Counted from the stretch's first letter, positions 22,260 through 34,160 are shown. The stretch: 64,000 nt of DNA from Rhytidiadelphus loreus (GCA_947034895.1 OX344761.1:89355447-89419446); one strand, 5' to 3'. Notes: generated by a model from the letters alone, not told the origin. Numbers and translations are program-made.

Positions 22260-25200
22260 GCTTTTTGAGTGGTACCAATAGCACCAATAAAGGGTTCTTA
22301 GGACTAGAGAGCCTCTCCCTTGCCACCCCAAGCCCTTCACTAAGAATTAAAAGTTCTTCAAATGACACCCCAATTTTTTTGAGGAAAGGTCTCTTGGCAC
22401 CAAGGATAGGTTCCTACACTCCCAAAGACCCTTCTATGGCACTAGGAGCCCTTCACAAAGAACCCCCCATCCTTGTACAGACAACCAAAAAAATTTAAAG
22501 AGAGATTCATTAAGCACTGAAGGAGGTTCCTAGGATCCTAAAGACCCTCTCATGGCACCAAAAGACCTTAAAAAAGGAGTCTCTTAAATGACACCCCAAA
22601 AAATTAAGAGAGTCTCTTAAAGGGAATATCGAAAAATGGCTCTTTATATTCCAAGAGCCTTCTATGGCAACAAAAGTCTATCTAATGACATACCTCCAAA
22701 AGAATGGAGAGTCACTTCTCCTAAAAAAGCTCCTCAAATCCAAGGTCTGGAATCTTCTACGGCATCAAGGGTCTATCGAATGACATACCAAAAAAATTAA
22801 GAGAAAGTTTTTTAGCACCAAAGAAGGGCTCCTCGGATCCATCCTTAGATTTGGAGGAGTCTATCTTTGGAGAGCCCTTTGGCAACAAGGAAGGGCTCCT
22901 CGAATATGAAGATCCTTCCTTAGAAGAGCCCATTTTGCAAAAAACAAAGGCTCTATAGATATGAGGAGCCTTTCTTGGTATCTTTTGGAGCCTTCTTTAG
23001 GCTAAGAGGTACCTTCTATGGGATCCAATGAGTCATATTTGGGTTCCAAAGAGCCTTTAGTTGGTTCAAAGGGACCTTTACAAAAATCCAAAAACCTTCA
23101 AATGCCCCCTCTAAAAGGCTAGAGTCCATTTGGGACTACAAAATTACTTTTTGGATTTGAGGAGCCTCTTCTAGCACCAAAAGCCTATCTAATGATATAT
23201 TCAATAAATTAAGAGAAAATCAATGTTATTAAAAAATGACTTCTCAAATTTGAAGTCTAGAACATTTTTTGGCATCAACAATCTATCTAATGACAAATGG
23301 AAAAAAAACTTAAAAAGTCTTTGGCACCAAAGAAAGGCTCCTCGGATCCATGGAGCCATTAAGAGTCCCTTACAACCTCTATTGAAATAACTCTTAGGAA
23401 ACAAGAAAGGGCTCCTTGGAATTCAAGGAGTGGTCGTCCTCATGTTCCAAAGAGTCTTCCATGGAAGAGCCAAATGGCAATAAGGAAAGCCTCCTCCGAT
23501 CTAAGGAGCCTTTAGGGGTCCTTGAGAGCCTTCATTGGGAGAGCCCATGGGAACCAAAATAGGGCTCTTCAAAATCCAAGGAGCCTTTGGAAATTGAGAG
23601 AAGGCTCCTCGGAACCAAGGAGCCTTTGGAAATTGAGAGAAGGCTCCTCGGAACCAAGGAGCCTTCTTTGAGTTCCAAGGAGACTCTTTGCAAGAACTTT
23701 TTGGCACCAAAATTAGGTTCTTCAAAATCAAGAAGCTACCTTTACAAAAAGTCTTTGACACCAAAAATAGTCTCCTTGAATTCGAGGAGCCTTTTTTGAG
23801 ATCCAAAGAGCCTTTTTGCAAGAACTTTTTGGCACCAAAAATAGGTTCTTCAAAATCAAAAAGCCTTCTTTACAAAAAGTCTTTGACACCAAAAATAGGC
23901 TCCTCGAATTTGAGGAGCCTTTTTTGTCCTTGAAAGCCTTCATTGAAAGAGCCTTTGAGAACCAAAGAGCCTTCCTTGGGTTCCAAAGAGCCTCCCTTGC
24001 AAGAACTCTTTGGCACCAAAAATAGACTCCTTGAAACTAAAGAGCCTCCCTTACAAGAAGTCATTGACACCAAAAATAGGCTCCTCAAATTTTAGGAGCC
24101 TTTTTTGTCCTTGAAAGCCTTTATTGAAAGAGCCTTTGGAATGACAAAAAGGTTCCTCGGAATCGAAGAGCCTCCCTTGCAAGAACCCTTTGGCACCAAA
24201 AATAGGCTCCTCGGAATCGAAGAGCCTCCCTTGCAAGAACCCTTTGGCACCAAAAATAGGCTCCTCGGAATCGAAGAGCCTTTTTTTGTCCTTGAAAGCC
24301 TTCATTGAGAGAGCCTTTGGGAATCGAAAGAAGGCTCCTCGGAACCGAGGAGCTTCCCTTGGTTTCCGAGGAGCCTCCCTTGCAAGAATCCTTTGTTCCA
24401 AAAATAGGCTCCTCGGAATCGAGGAGTCTTCCTTGGGTTCCGAGGAGCCTTCACTACTAGAATATGGTGTCTAAGTCAAGAAAAAATTAACAATTTTTTG
24501 TTGATTGGCATACTATATTGACCATTTTATCAATTTTTTGGTTGATTAGGTACAAGTTTACAAAATGGTCACTAAATTTTTGTTGATTGAGATAGTACAA
24601 CGTTGAAATCAACAAAAAAGTTAACTCTATCTTGTTCATTTTGACAAGCTCTTTATACAAATGGGGTGGTAGAAGGTAGAACAAACCATGTGGGATATGT
24701 GAACTACTCATAGTCTTAATTCACATATCCCATATAGTTTGTTCTACCTTCTACCACCCCATTTGTATAAAGAGTTTGAATTTTCCTCTCTTCTATCACC
24801 AAAGTTACCTCTCTTCAATCATCAAGTTAAATTAAGCTTGTATTCTTCTTTCTAATTGAAGTTTAAAAGTTAATTTAATTCTCTTGTCAGCATGGCAATT
24901 TTTGCCTATGTAACATTCTCTACAGGGTTGATTTTTGTTTTGCCATGTAATGGCTTTTTTTAAGCAAATTAATAAACGAATTATCATTTTATTTTTTTCA
25001 ATTGACCACCATAACAAAATAGACAACAATTTTTGATTAAATACTATCCAAAAACGCGACCGAGGATACAAACGACATAACACTTTTTTGTTGATTTTTT
25101 GTTATGGTGATCACTATTTTTCTACTAGTGCTTCTTTGCAATAATACTTTGGCACCAAAAATAGACTCCTCAAATTTGAGGAGCTTTTTCTGTCCTTGAA

Positions 25201-26400
25201 AGCCTTCATTGAAGGAGCCTTTGGAACCAAAAGAAGACTCCTCGGAATGGAGGAGCCTTCCTTAGGTTATGAGGAGCCTTCCTTGGTTTCCAAAGAGTCT
25301 CTCTTGCAAGAACCCTTTGGCACCAAAAATTGTCTCCTCGGAACCGAGGAGCCTTCTTTGGGTTCTAAAGAGCCTCCCTTGGTTTTCGAAGAGCCCTCCT
25401 TTCAAGAACCCTTTGGCACTAAAAATAGTCTCCTGAAATTCAAGGAGCCTTTTTTGTCCTTAAAAGCCTTCATTGAGAGAGCCTTTTGGAACCGAAAGAA
25501 GGCTCTTTGGAATTAAATAGACTCCCTTGGAAGAATTCTTTGGCACTAAGAAAAGGCTCTTCAAATTCAAGAAGCCTTATAGGGCCTTTAGAGATTTTAT
25601 TGGAGAGCCCTTGGGAACGGAAAGAAGGCTTTAACACCAAGGAAAGGCTCCTTGAATTCGAGGAGCCTTTAGGGGTGCCTTAGAGTCTTCATTAGAGGAG
25701 CCTTGGGAACCAAAGGAGGGATCTACAGAATCTAAAGAGCCTTCCTTGAGATTTAAGGGGCCTTCCTTGAAAGAGCCCTTTGGCACCCCCAAAAGGCTTT
25801 TGGATTTGAGAAGTCTATTGGGGTTCTTTAGAGCCTTAATTAGGTGAGCCTTTAGAACCCAAAGGAAGGCTCCTCGGAATCCAAATAGCCTTCTTTGGAA
25901 GAGACTTTGGGGTTTCAAATAGCCTTTTTTGGGAGAGTCTTTTGCCAACAAAAAAGGTCTCTATAGATACATGGATTGTTTGTTGGATTTGATACACTTA
26001 GGAGGGTTCTAGAGAGCCTTTCATTGGCTCGAAGGGACCCTTACAAATCACAATGAATTAGAGATCTTTAATTAATCCTTTCTATAAATAGAAAAGGATC
26101 TTTAGCACCAAAAATTGTCTTTTTAAATCCAAGGAATTGTATGATGATTTATTTATTTATTTTAAATATCTGAAAAAAGAATTTAAATCACACTTCTTAT
26201 AATCCACGAAATTAATAGGAAGAAAGTCTTTGGCACCAAGAAATGGCTCCGCCCATTTGAAAAGCCATCTCTTGCATAAAAAAATTGAATTTAAAACCAA
26301 AATTTCAATTCTATGAGCTCCTCAAATTAATAGAGGGGAGGTTTTTTTGCACCAAAAATTGACTCCTTATATTTGAGGAGCCATCTACTGTTTAGTAGTA
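22260..26400. repeat. Array of short hairpin repeats built on GGCTCCTCGG/CGAGGAGCC
   Basis: For about 4 kb the sequence is a chain of degenerate 40-110-bp units. The recurring parts are GGCTCCTCGGAATCGAGGAG (a small palindrome), TTTGGCACCAAAAATAGG, CCTTGCAAGAACC and GTCCTTGAAAGCCTTCATTG. Some units are exact tandem copies: a 54-bp unit at about 24161-24268 and a 39-bp unit at 23580-23657. Many frames stay open on both strands because unit lengths are often multiples of three; the frames have no domain and are not called genes. Looser relatives of the unit lie at 19410-19870 and 28690-29000, in the outer element. Confidence 0.85.
24452..25130. mobile_element. CACTA element, 679 bp, inserted in the hairpin array
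   Basis: It begins CACTACTAGAATATGG and ends TTTTTCTACTAGTG, flanked by CTT (24449-24451, 25131-25133). A strong inverted repeat lies at about 24650-24775 (GGTGGTAGAAGGTAGAACAA and its complement). The subterminal zones carry GTTGATT words like the 1.66-kb element at 6532. Confidence 0.85.
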
Positions 26401-28637
26401 GTCTAGATCTAGTAGCCGTATTCCAACCCTATTCTTCCCCTAATGATATCCATCTAACAATTCATAGTCAAGACACATGTGTTAGAGTTGGTTAAATAAT
26501 GGTCAATTGGAGTAGGCCTTACTAGACTAATTAGTTCAAGGTGGAAGTAGTATTGGCACCTTAAGGATGACTCAAATCATTTGTAAAATTGTAAACATCA
26601 AAAGAATACATACAAAAAGACAAATGTGTGGACAATGGTAATATAATTTTTTTTCTAATGAGGTCCTAGATCAAAAGTTATGCTACCTTGAGCTTTTATT
26701 GTAGCCTAAGCAATTTGGGCATTTGGGGGGCATCTTTTCCTAAAACCCTCATCAACTTTTGAAATTTGGCATGTATGTAACCAATAAAGTATGGCATACA
26801 CTTGTCAAAAAAATCCTCAAATTTTAGTCCTAAAATCACATTGTAAGAGGAGTCAAACTTTATTAGCTATATTAGGGCAGTTTCAAGAAAAAACATTTTT
26901 TTTAACTTCAAGCCCTCATGTCTATCATGTCAAAGTTGCAATCTATCATGTCAAAGTTCTTGAAATTTTTCCCACATATTCCAAATTTTTGTCTCTAACT
27001 TTTCACTAATTGGATTTCAAATAAAAAAAATTCTAATTGCGCAAGAAATCATTAAAAAATGACTAGTTTAAATATTGCCAATTCACTTAACCTCCTTGCA
27101 ATGATGGGTGATTTAGAGAAAGCTAGACTCTATATTTTCTTTTGAAAATTTTTCATAAGTGAATCTAACATCATATATTTATAAACGGTGAAAATAATCA
27201 TTTTTGAATAGAAAAAAGATTGTACTCCAAGAAGGCTCAAAGTCTACAAAGCTTGTTTTGTAGGAATTAATCTCAAAAAAACTTTGGTCTCACTTCAAAT
27301 GTTATAATCTTTTAATACATGCAATCAAATGGCCTAAAATCTTTTTCACACATTGCCTTAACTATATAGTACACTTTTGAATGGTTGGAATTGAAAAAAA
27401 TGTTTAGGTTTTTGACTTTGGACAATGCATCAGAAATTGGTAGTTTTAAACTTTTTCACTTCCAAAACAACTTTCAACCTTGAGAGATTGAATAAAATCC
27501 ATTCTCCACTACATTTTTTTTTATCAATCAAATATCTGCAACCTCTATAATAAAAATTGGAAAAAAAATTAGGGCCTAATTCAATGGAAGTTTTAGGGAA
27601 GATACTATAGATTATATTTCCACAATTACTTGAAAAGTGTCCCGATGTTTCTAAGGACCCTAAAGTGTCTTTAGAGGCCTTGAATACTTTTGCCAAAAAT
27701 ATTCATAATAATTTAAAATTCCATAGTATTCAATCCAAGAACAAGTTATTTTTTTTCTAATCATTGATTCACAAAGTGCTTGGAATTTTTTTTATAATTT
27801 TTGTGAGGGCTTTTGGTAAGAATTTTCATTGACATGATTTTCTGTAGTTGGTCTTTTATTATTTAAATTAAAATGAAGAATACATAATTATTTTTAACTT
27901 CCAAAGTCATAATCCCAATTTCTATCAAAAACCACTCAAAACTATCATTTCTATTGCATTCTATCCAAGAAATTAAAAAAAATATGTATTTTAGAATCCA
28001 ATTGAAATAAAAATCATATTCACAAAAAGCTAATAAGTTTTTCTACCTTATAAGAAAGTTTCAAAAAAATTCACCAAAAATTGAACTCATAAAAAACCTA
28101 CTTGAAAACTTTTTTTTCCTCCATAGGGACAATAGGACTTGAAGGGTTAAAGAACAATACAATGAATGTACACTTGGTAGAAAGGTTTGTGCATTCCATG
28201 TACATGGGAGTCATAAAAAAATGGATGGAGAGAACCATAGGATTCTAGGGCATGTATTGCAATGTGTAAATAAGGCCCTTCCTAGATGGATGATGAATGG
28301 ATGATATGTATGAAATTAATTCACACATCATCCCCATGGTGGTACATTTTTTGTTGCAGGAGAAGCTAGACTATTACTCTTGGACTTACCTACAACATTT
28401 GAATGCTAAATTAACTACCTTAATTAAAGGTATTTTAACAACAAATTGATTTTCTTAAAATCTATTTTTAATAATTTATATATTAGTAATTTTGACATTA
28501 TTATTTTTGGATTTGACATCACTATTTATAACTCTAACATGTCTATTTTTAATTAACAAAAATCTTATTGAGTGCTCAAATTTAAACGCTTGTCGCTCAA
28601 CACTCATTGCTTGTTGTTCCTCGCTCTAGCATCATTG
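26401..28637. other. Right part of the nested transposon, no gene
   Basis: The stretch is AT-rich. Around 27900-28150 it holds an inverted copy of the sequence near the right end of the TTAA-flanked elements (CACTCAAAACTATCATTTCT, then GGGTTAAAG). The 88-codon frame at 27430-27696 is not recognisable. Confidence 0.5.
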
Positions 28638-29454
28638 TCCAAGGATGTACATATTCTCAGAGTGATTAATAAACCAACATCTTCAATAAAAGTTAGGTTC
28701 CAAAGAGGCTCATCGTAAGAAAATAAAAAGCTAAACCCAATATATGGAGGGAAGCCTAAGGCTCATGAGAAGGTGGTGAAAAAAAAATTTGGTCTATGAA
28801 GTCAATGTTCTTCGATGAAAGGTTTTGAAATCACAAAAAGAAATTAATGAACCATTGCAGAATTGATTGTTACATTTTTCCAGATGAACCTTAACAATAT
28901 TTTTTGGTTTCAAAGACCCCTAAACCACAATCAAACTACAATATAGGATTAGTTGTTACATTTCTCCAAATGAACCTTGAAGATGCTATTTGGTTTCGAG
29001 GAGCATTAAACCAACCTCAAAATAGTTAACAAAGTTTTGTGGTCAACAATGCAAATCTTAATGATTTTTGTAAATTTTTATTTTTGAAAATAAATATTCA
29101 AAAAATTACATTCCATTTTCTAGGACTTCTACGATAATATATAAATCAAGCCTTTCTTGAATAGATGATGAATGGATGACATGGATGAAGTTCATTTGTA
29201 CATGGATGAATGGATGTTCTCTCATGCAATATTTGATTGCAACATTGATTATTTTAAATAAAAAATTTGCAAATTTTTTTGCAATTTTTTCTATTTGGGA
29301 TTTTTGACATTACTATTTTGGGGTCTGACAATACTATTTATTACTCTGACATGTCTATTTTTAGTAAAAATTCTTACAATGAATGCTCAAATCTAATTGC
29401 TCATTGCTCAATGCTCAATGCTCGTTGCTCTCTGCTCACACTCTAGCGTCGTTG

Positions 29455-30090
29455 TTCCAAAGAGTGACCCAGCTTCATAAGCTCGCCAAAACATGGACAA
29501 CAATAGGAGATCCTCAGGTTCTATTGTCCGCAAATCCAAAGGACACCTTCCACACACCACTTCCAACACCAAGATGTCAAAACTATAGACATCTGATTCT
29601 TTTGTCGCTTTGCCCGTGTATGGCAATTCAAGAGCCATGTAGCCAAATGTGCCTGCCGCCAAAGTGGTCTTGCCCAACTTGTGGTGATCTATCAAATGAG
29701 CAAGTCCAAAGTCTCCAATGTAGGCTTTGAAATCTGCATCTAACAACACATTACTAGATTTGATGTCTCGGTGCAAAACACAATTTGTGAAATCCTCATG
29801 CAAGTATCCTAGGGTTGCACCCACCCCTTCAAGAATGGAATGCCACATTTTCAAAGATAAGACTTTTTGGCTCCCACTTTTGTGAAGCCAATCATTAAGA
29901 GTTCCATTAGACAAGTATTTGTATACCAATAACGATTTGCCTTTTTCTTGACACCATCCGTACAAGCTTACAACATTTCAATGTCGAATTTGTCCTAGAC
30001 TTGCCATGGCCACTTCAGCATGGAAAAGGGCTTGAGCTGGTTGATCTTCCAACATGTTGATTTGTTTCACAGCAACCAAAACACCACCAC
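29455..30090 (-). pseudogene. Lectin receptor kinase pseudogene, kinase-domain exon 2
   Basis: This is the protein kinase core. From the 3' splice site (GCTCCAG, exon from 30090) the frame gives GGGVLVAVKQIN with the ATP-binding Lys, a helix C region ending QIRH, then a TGA at 29980-29978 where relatives have Arg (CGA to TGA). It continues YGWC, LLVYKYLSNG, the catalytic loop LHRDIKSSNVLLD, GDFGLAHLIDH, and GYMALELPYTGKATKESDVYSF. The usual APE is ALE (Pro to Leu). ILVLEVVCGR and WRAYEAGSLFG follow; then the frame is cut by the 10.4-kb transposon and resumes at 19026. The splice phase joins exon 1 as GSFEGGGVLVAVK, so the exon assignment is firm. Confidence 0.92.
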
Positions 30091-31778
30091 CTGGAGCAAT
30101 ATGGATTCAATAGTTCAAACTTCTTTCACAAAGAATTGAATTGCATGCGTCTAAGGAAGATTGCACATAACTTAGAGGTAAAGTACCTGTGGGGTATTTT
30201 AAACTCTATAGAGAACTCTAAAAATGAAATTAGAAATTGACAATCTTGCAAAATTCATATAAATTTATAGTTACATCTATGAGACTTCTTTGAAATCATC
30301 CAGAGGACAACAAATATCCTCTCACGTGTTCCAAAGTTACGCAAGAAATTCCTAAGAGGTTGTTTTGTATCTTTTGGTTGATTTTAATGATGCTTGAAGA
30401 ATGGTAGAAAATGCTTTTCCATCCAATTTGAGGGAGGATCTTTGAACCCAATTTCAATAGATGGTGTTGGATGGTCCCTCTCAATGATATTCTTTGACTT
30501 TCTTATGTAAAATAATGGCAAATCCATGGATCACTACATATATAGTGTATTTTAGTGATTTCTATTTTTTTTTAAGATCTAAATTTAAGACATTATAATG
30601 ATGGTTTTGTATTTAATCCCATCTATTGAAATAAAGCTTAGGAAGTCTCATGGTTGTTCTGGCAGACATCGCAACGACGTGACAAATAGACGTCAAACAA
30701 TGTCTAGGAGAGACCTTATGACGTCCAATAGGTCAACTTTAAGGTTGACTTTCAAATAAATGAATCTATAAGCCCCCTAACTTGACACATTCAAATCTCA
30801 CTTTAGTAAAGTGTTTCAATTTGATTAACATATTACATTTAAAATTTAAGTTCATAAATATAGTGAGATTTAAAATTATCTAAGTGGGTGGTTGATGACC
30901 CTATTAGACGCTTATAGACAAGCTTATTCAATACATTGTCCATTAGACACGCGACGTCAGACGTCCAACACGTCACCGAAACCCAAAACTATGTTAGACA
31001 AGACAACCCTGGGAAGTCTAGTTTTTGCACTAGCTTGAAAACTAAAAAAAATCCACAAATTTATAATTTTTATTGCTATTCAAACTTTGGACCTATTACC
31101 ACGGAGTGATGGTTTTCTAATTTTAAAAAGATGTAGTAAATCTTTTGCACCATGATGTTCTAAGCTATAATATCCACCTATGAAGATTCAAGTTAAAAAA
31201 ATTTTGATCATATTTTGTACTTTAGAATTTCATATGAATTATTTTCACCAAAAAAATTGAAATTCATATGACTCATAGAAGACATATAAACTATGCCTTT
31301 GAAAAAAATTCAATCATATGTAAGGTAGGAGGTCCCCAAAGCAACCTTTACTAGCTGATTTGCAATTTTGAAGAATTCAACTTCTTGAAATAATTTTTAA
31401 TAAATTTTCCTCGATAATCAAATGGCATTAAAACCAAGTCGTTTCATTATTTTTTGGACTATTGTAGAATTAGTTATGAATTTTGAAGTGGAAATCACAA
31501 AGGGCTCTAAATTCTAAAAGCATCTTTCCTATATGTTAAATATTGATTTCACTGTGAAAGCAATATGAACCTTTGCTTTAGCGAATGCTGTTGGAGCTTG
31601 AACTTGTTTTAAAACCTCCTACCTTCGTTGAAAAATTGGAGCATACTCAAAAAGAGGAACTTTGAAGTCTAGAAAGCTGGTCAGTGGCCTGTCCTCCCAG
31701 GGTTAATGCTATCTTCCTAAGATGGATGTTCAAAAGTCAATGAAAAGTCTAATTCTACATATAAACTCCAGTTCTCAC
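30091..31778 (-). other. Intron between lectin and kinase exons of the receptor kinase
   Basis: The donor AAG/GTGAGA at 31779/31778 and the acceptor CTCCAG/G at 30091/30090 preserve the frame. The 1.7-kb intron is AT-rich and holds no recognisable gene. Confidence 0.85.
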
Positions 31779-32883
31779 CTTCGAAAGAGCCCTTGTAAAC
31801 AACTCCTGATCCGCCACGCCCAAGTAGATTTCTTTCATCAAAGTTCTCGGTTGCCTTGCGCAGCTCATTATACAAAAAGACACGTGGTCCTGTGGAATAC
31901 CTCAAAGCGGTGTAATTGGTGGATGGCGTAAAGATGCGCCAGAGAATCACCGAAGCGGCAAGCGTTCCGAACAGAACTCCTCCCGTGGTTAGGCTAACCC
32001 ATGCTCTTGACCTCAAATAGTGAAGCATCCGTTGGAGCTTCGACTCTGATATCCCGGTGCTGGAGAAGCTCCAGGACAAGAGCTCATGCTCTTCCAGACG
32101 GTGGACATCTGAGTTTCCCCAGAACGAGAGGTACACTTCATCTCCGAAGGACTTCGGAAATTGGAAATTGGAAACGAGCAACAGAGGTTTCAAAGGTTTG
32201 GGATCTGATGCGTCTGCCAGCCTGATATCTAGTGTCTGAGATGATCCATCGAAGTCTATCCAAGCGGTCAGTATTCTCCCATTGGAGAAATACGAGCAGT
32301 GCGTGTCATTGCCACAAAGGTTGTGGGTGTACGCTTCCAGATCGTATTCGTACTCCAGATTTTTCGCAACCCGGATGAAGTTGTTGCTGAGCCTCCGCTT
32401 GAGATTCGGAAGATAATTTGTCTCAAAATTCACTTGAAAGCCTGGAGGAGTGAATACATCGGTTTGAGTTCGCATCGGTATCCACTTGCATCCACCAACC
32501 TCTAATGTAGTGGTCATGGCAAAGCTGAATCCGATCCCTTGCAAGGCTTCTTTACTGTAGTCCCAAGGCAAGCCGTGCTTGGTGAACGTGAAGGAGAAAG
32601 AGGTGCTGAAGGAAGCCACTCTCCCAGCTGCTCCATTTTGAATGTGGACTGCTTTCCGAAAAAAAAGGCCTCCACAAGACCCTCTCGAAGCAAGCGTCCT
32701 GGCACCTGCGTTGATGATGTAGGAACGATTGGCGACATCGTATGCAGCATCTCCAAATGTGAGGAAATCGTCCCGAGGTTCAGGCGAGAATGAAGGGAAA
32801 GAGAATTGCGTGTCTGCAGATGCAGCTGAGAGAAGAAACCCAAACAGGAAGGTGAGACATTGTACAGACACGGGTGGCCACAT
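31779..32883 (-). pseudogene. L-type lectin receptor kinase, exon 1 (signal peptide, lectin domain, membrane segment, start of kinase)
   Basis: The open frame from ATG at 32883 gives a secretion signal (about residues 1-23: MWPPVSVQ, hydrophobic core, AASA), then a legume-lectin domain (about 25-285) with VASFSTSFSFTF, GIGFSFAM, FQVNFET and LTAWIDFDGS. A single membrane segment follows (about 295-318, WVSLTTGGVLFGTLAAS), a juxtamembrane region, and the start of the kinase with YNELRKATENFDERNLLGRG, the Gly-rich loop GRGGSGVVYKG. The product would be a plasma-membrane receptor with an outside lectin domain. This exon itself has no break, but the rest of the gene has an in-frame stop and a transposon, so the locus is a pseudogene unless a truncated lectin-only product is made. 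It sits in a GC-richer island. Confidence 0.92.
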
Positions 32884-33250
32884 TGATCCAAACTATATCT
32901 CTCTGTGGAACCAATTGTGATGGCCTTATGTCGATGTTGCTCCCACGAGTGATTGTCTCTGGTTCCCGGATTGCCAACAGGGAGAAGTTGTGCTCCTTAT
33001 TCACCGTGTTCGCAGGTTTGGACTTCACCCACGCGGTGATGCCCCCGTACGTTCCGAGTGTAATAGCATCTGGATATTGAAACTTCTGGCACTTTCAAAT
33101 AATGTAGGGAGTCAGGTCAGGAAATCTCTCATGAACCCAAGTGATGCTTCCCACAACATTTGGCAGGATGCCCTCGATCTCTCAAGGCACTAGTCCAGCA
33201 ACTGGCGTTCCTGCATCCGAAGTGTAAATTCAAACCGCCTCAAAGCGGCT
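32884..33250 (-). pseudogene. Broken coding remnant, possibly neprosin-like
   Basis: Directly upstream of the lectin exon the minus strand carries protein-like sequence with in-frame stops. The clearest part, from about 33094 to 32890, reads YPDAITLGTYGGITAWV, then NKEHNFSLLAI. The pattern YGGxxAxV...FSLxxI resembles the C-terminal neprosin (DUF239) domain, but the resemblance is short and the family call is tentative. One stop is at 33097-33095. It overlaps the lectin start region in another frame, so it may also be promoter-proximal sequence of the receptor gene. Confidence 0.25.
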
Positions 33251-34160
33251 GAATCCTCTTGTAATACCTAGCTTGCTCAATTACGTCGGCAACATTTTGA
33301 ATGAGTTGTCGTCCGCAGATCTGAAGTGATAATCTGATATATATCTCTGGAACAGGCCGGGGCGTGGGTGGGGACCTTGATGTATCAGTCGTATTGCATC
33401 GTATCTTCAAACTAAAACTTTAGTAGTTGCCTCAACGTTATCCAGTGGAACTGGTGGTGGCAGTGTGGTCGACCCAAACCTTTTTGCAAGAGCGTACGAG
33501 AATTCACATGCCCAAGTTGTGTGTGTGAGCCGGCAGCATGGATAAATTTCCTGCGAGGCAATTGAATAAAGGGCACCATAGCAAGCAACGTGGGGAATCA
33601 ATTGACACTTCAATTAATTAGTTGACTTCTAGAAAATAGGTTCTGATAGGTATGCACATCTCCAGGCTCTTCTGCAGTGATTTCTTTCCAAGCTTTGGCC
33701 TCACACGTTTTTGCTCACGCTGTGCATTGGTCAGCGGTGGTATTTGGTTTTCTTACTATAGTTGTTCGTAAGATTTTGGGGGATGATTGGTACAGTTGAC
33801 TGGCGAGTGATTTTGACAATAACACAAGTAGCTTTCTGTCTGGGGCAAACAGAAGGCCCTGAGAAGAGTGTATTTGACTCCCCACATGTTGCTAAAGAGT
33901 TATTCATGTGCATGGCTGTATTTGCGGTTCTGCCCAAGGTGGCCCGCTCATATATGCAACCCGTCTGATAAGCACCTACCCTCCTGAACTCTTGGACTGG
34001 GTACGTTAACACTGATAACTTGATCGGCGGGCTGCAACCCTTGCGAGCTTGTTTCATTTTGAAGGCACATGAATCCAAATGCAAGGGCCCTACGTGCGGA
34101 GCCTGGAGTGATCAGATTGTCATCCAAAGTTGAAGGCAACAAGTCACAAGTGCTGGCCAA
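33251..34160. other. GC-richer stretch, decayed coding-like sequence
   Basis: The base composition is like that of the lectin exon and several medium open frames occur on the minus strand (33407-33613, 33731-34084, 33948-34160), none recognisable or consistent with splicing. Bases 34013-34080 match the dispersed repeat seen at 1748 and 43697. Confidence 0.4.

Larger units (their letters stand above)
19971..28637. mobile_element. Nested 8.7-kb transposon of the same family
   Basis: The left end CAAAGTTATTAAAATATGAG and the inverted right end CAATGATGCTAGAGCGAG resemble the outer element's ends. The flanks are TTCAAGAATG (19961-19970) and TCCAAGGATG (28638-28647), a 10-bp duplication with two mismatches. 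About 300 bp before each right end are homologous between the two elements (shared words ATGTCTATTTTTA and TTGACATTA). It carries the hairpin array and a 679-bp CACTA element, and no recognisable transposase. Confidence 0.65.
19027..29454. mobile_element. Outer 10.4-kb transposon insertion in the kinase gene, 10-bp target duplication
   Basis: The insertion is flanked by TTCCAAAGAG at 19017-19026 and 29455-29464, and the kinase reading frame resumes exactly across it. The ends are imperfect inverted repeats: TAGGGTTGCTAAAGTATGAG at the left and, inverted, CAACGACGCTAGAGTGTGAG at the right. Inside each end lies a cluster of GAGCAATGAGC words. A 10-bp duplication favours the Mutator superfamily; the YARNG-type end bases would also fit hAT, whose duplications are normally 8 bp. 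No transposase is seen. About 8.7 kb of its length is a nested relative, so the original insertion was about 1.7 kb. Confidence 0.8.

Noticed and set aside
23501..24474. Multiple long open frames on both strands in the hairpin array
   Set aside because: Unit lengths divisible by three and the absence of stop words in the unit keep many frames open at once; there is no domain and the frames mirror each other across strands.
29383..29730. 115-codon plus-strand frame
   Set aside because: It is antisense to the kinase exon and to the transposon end.
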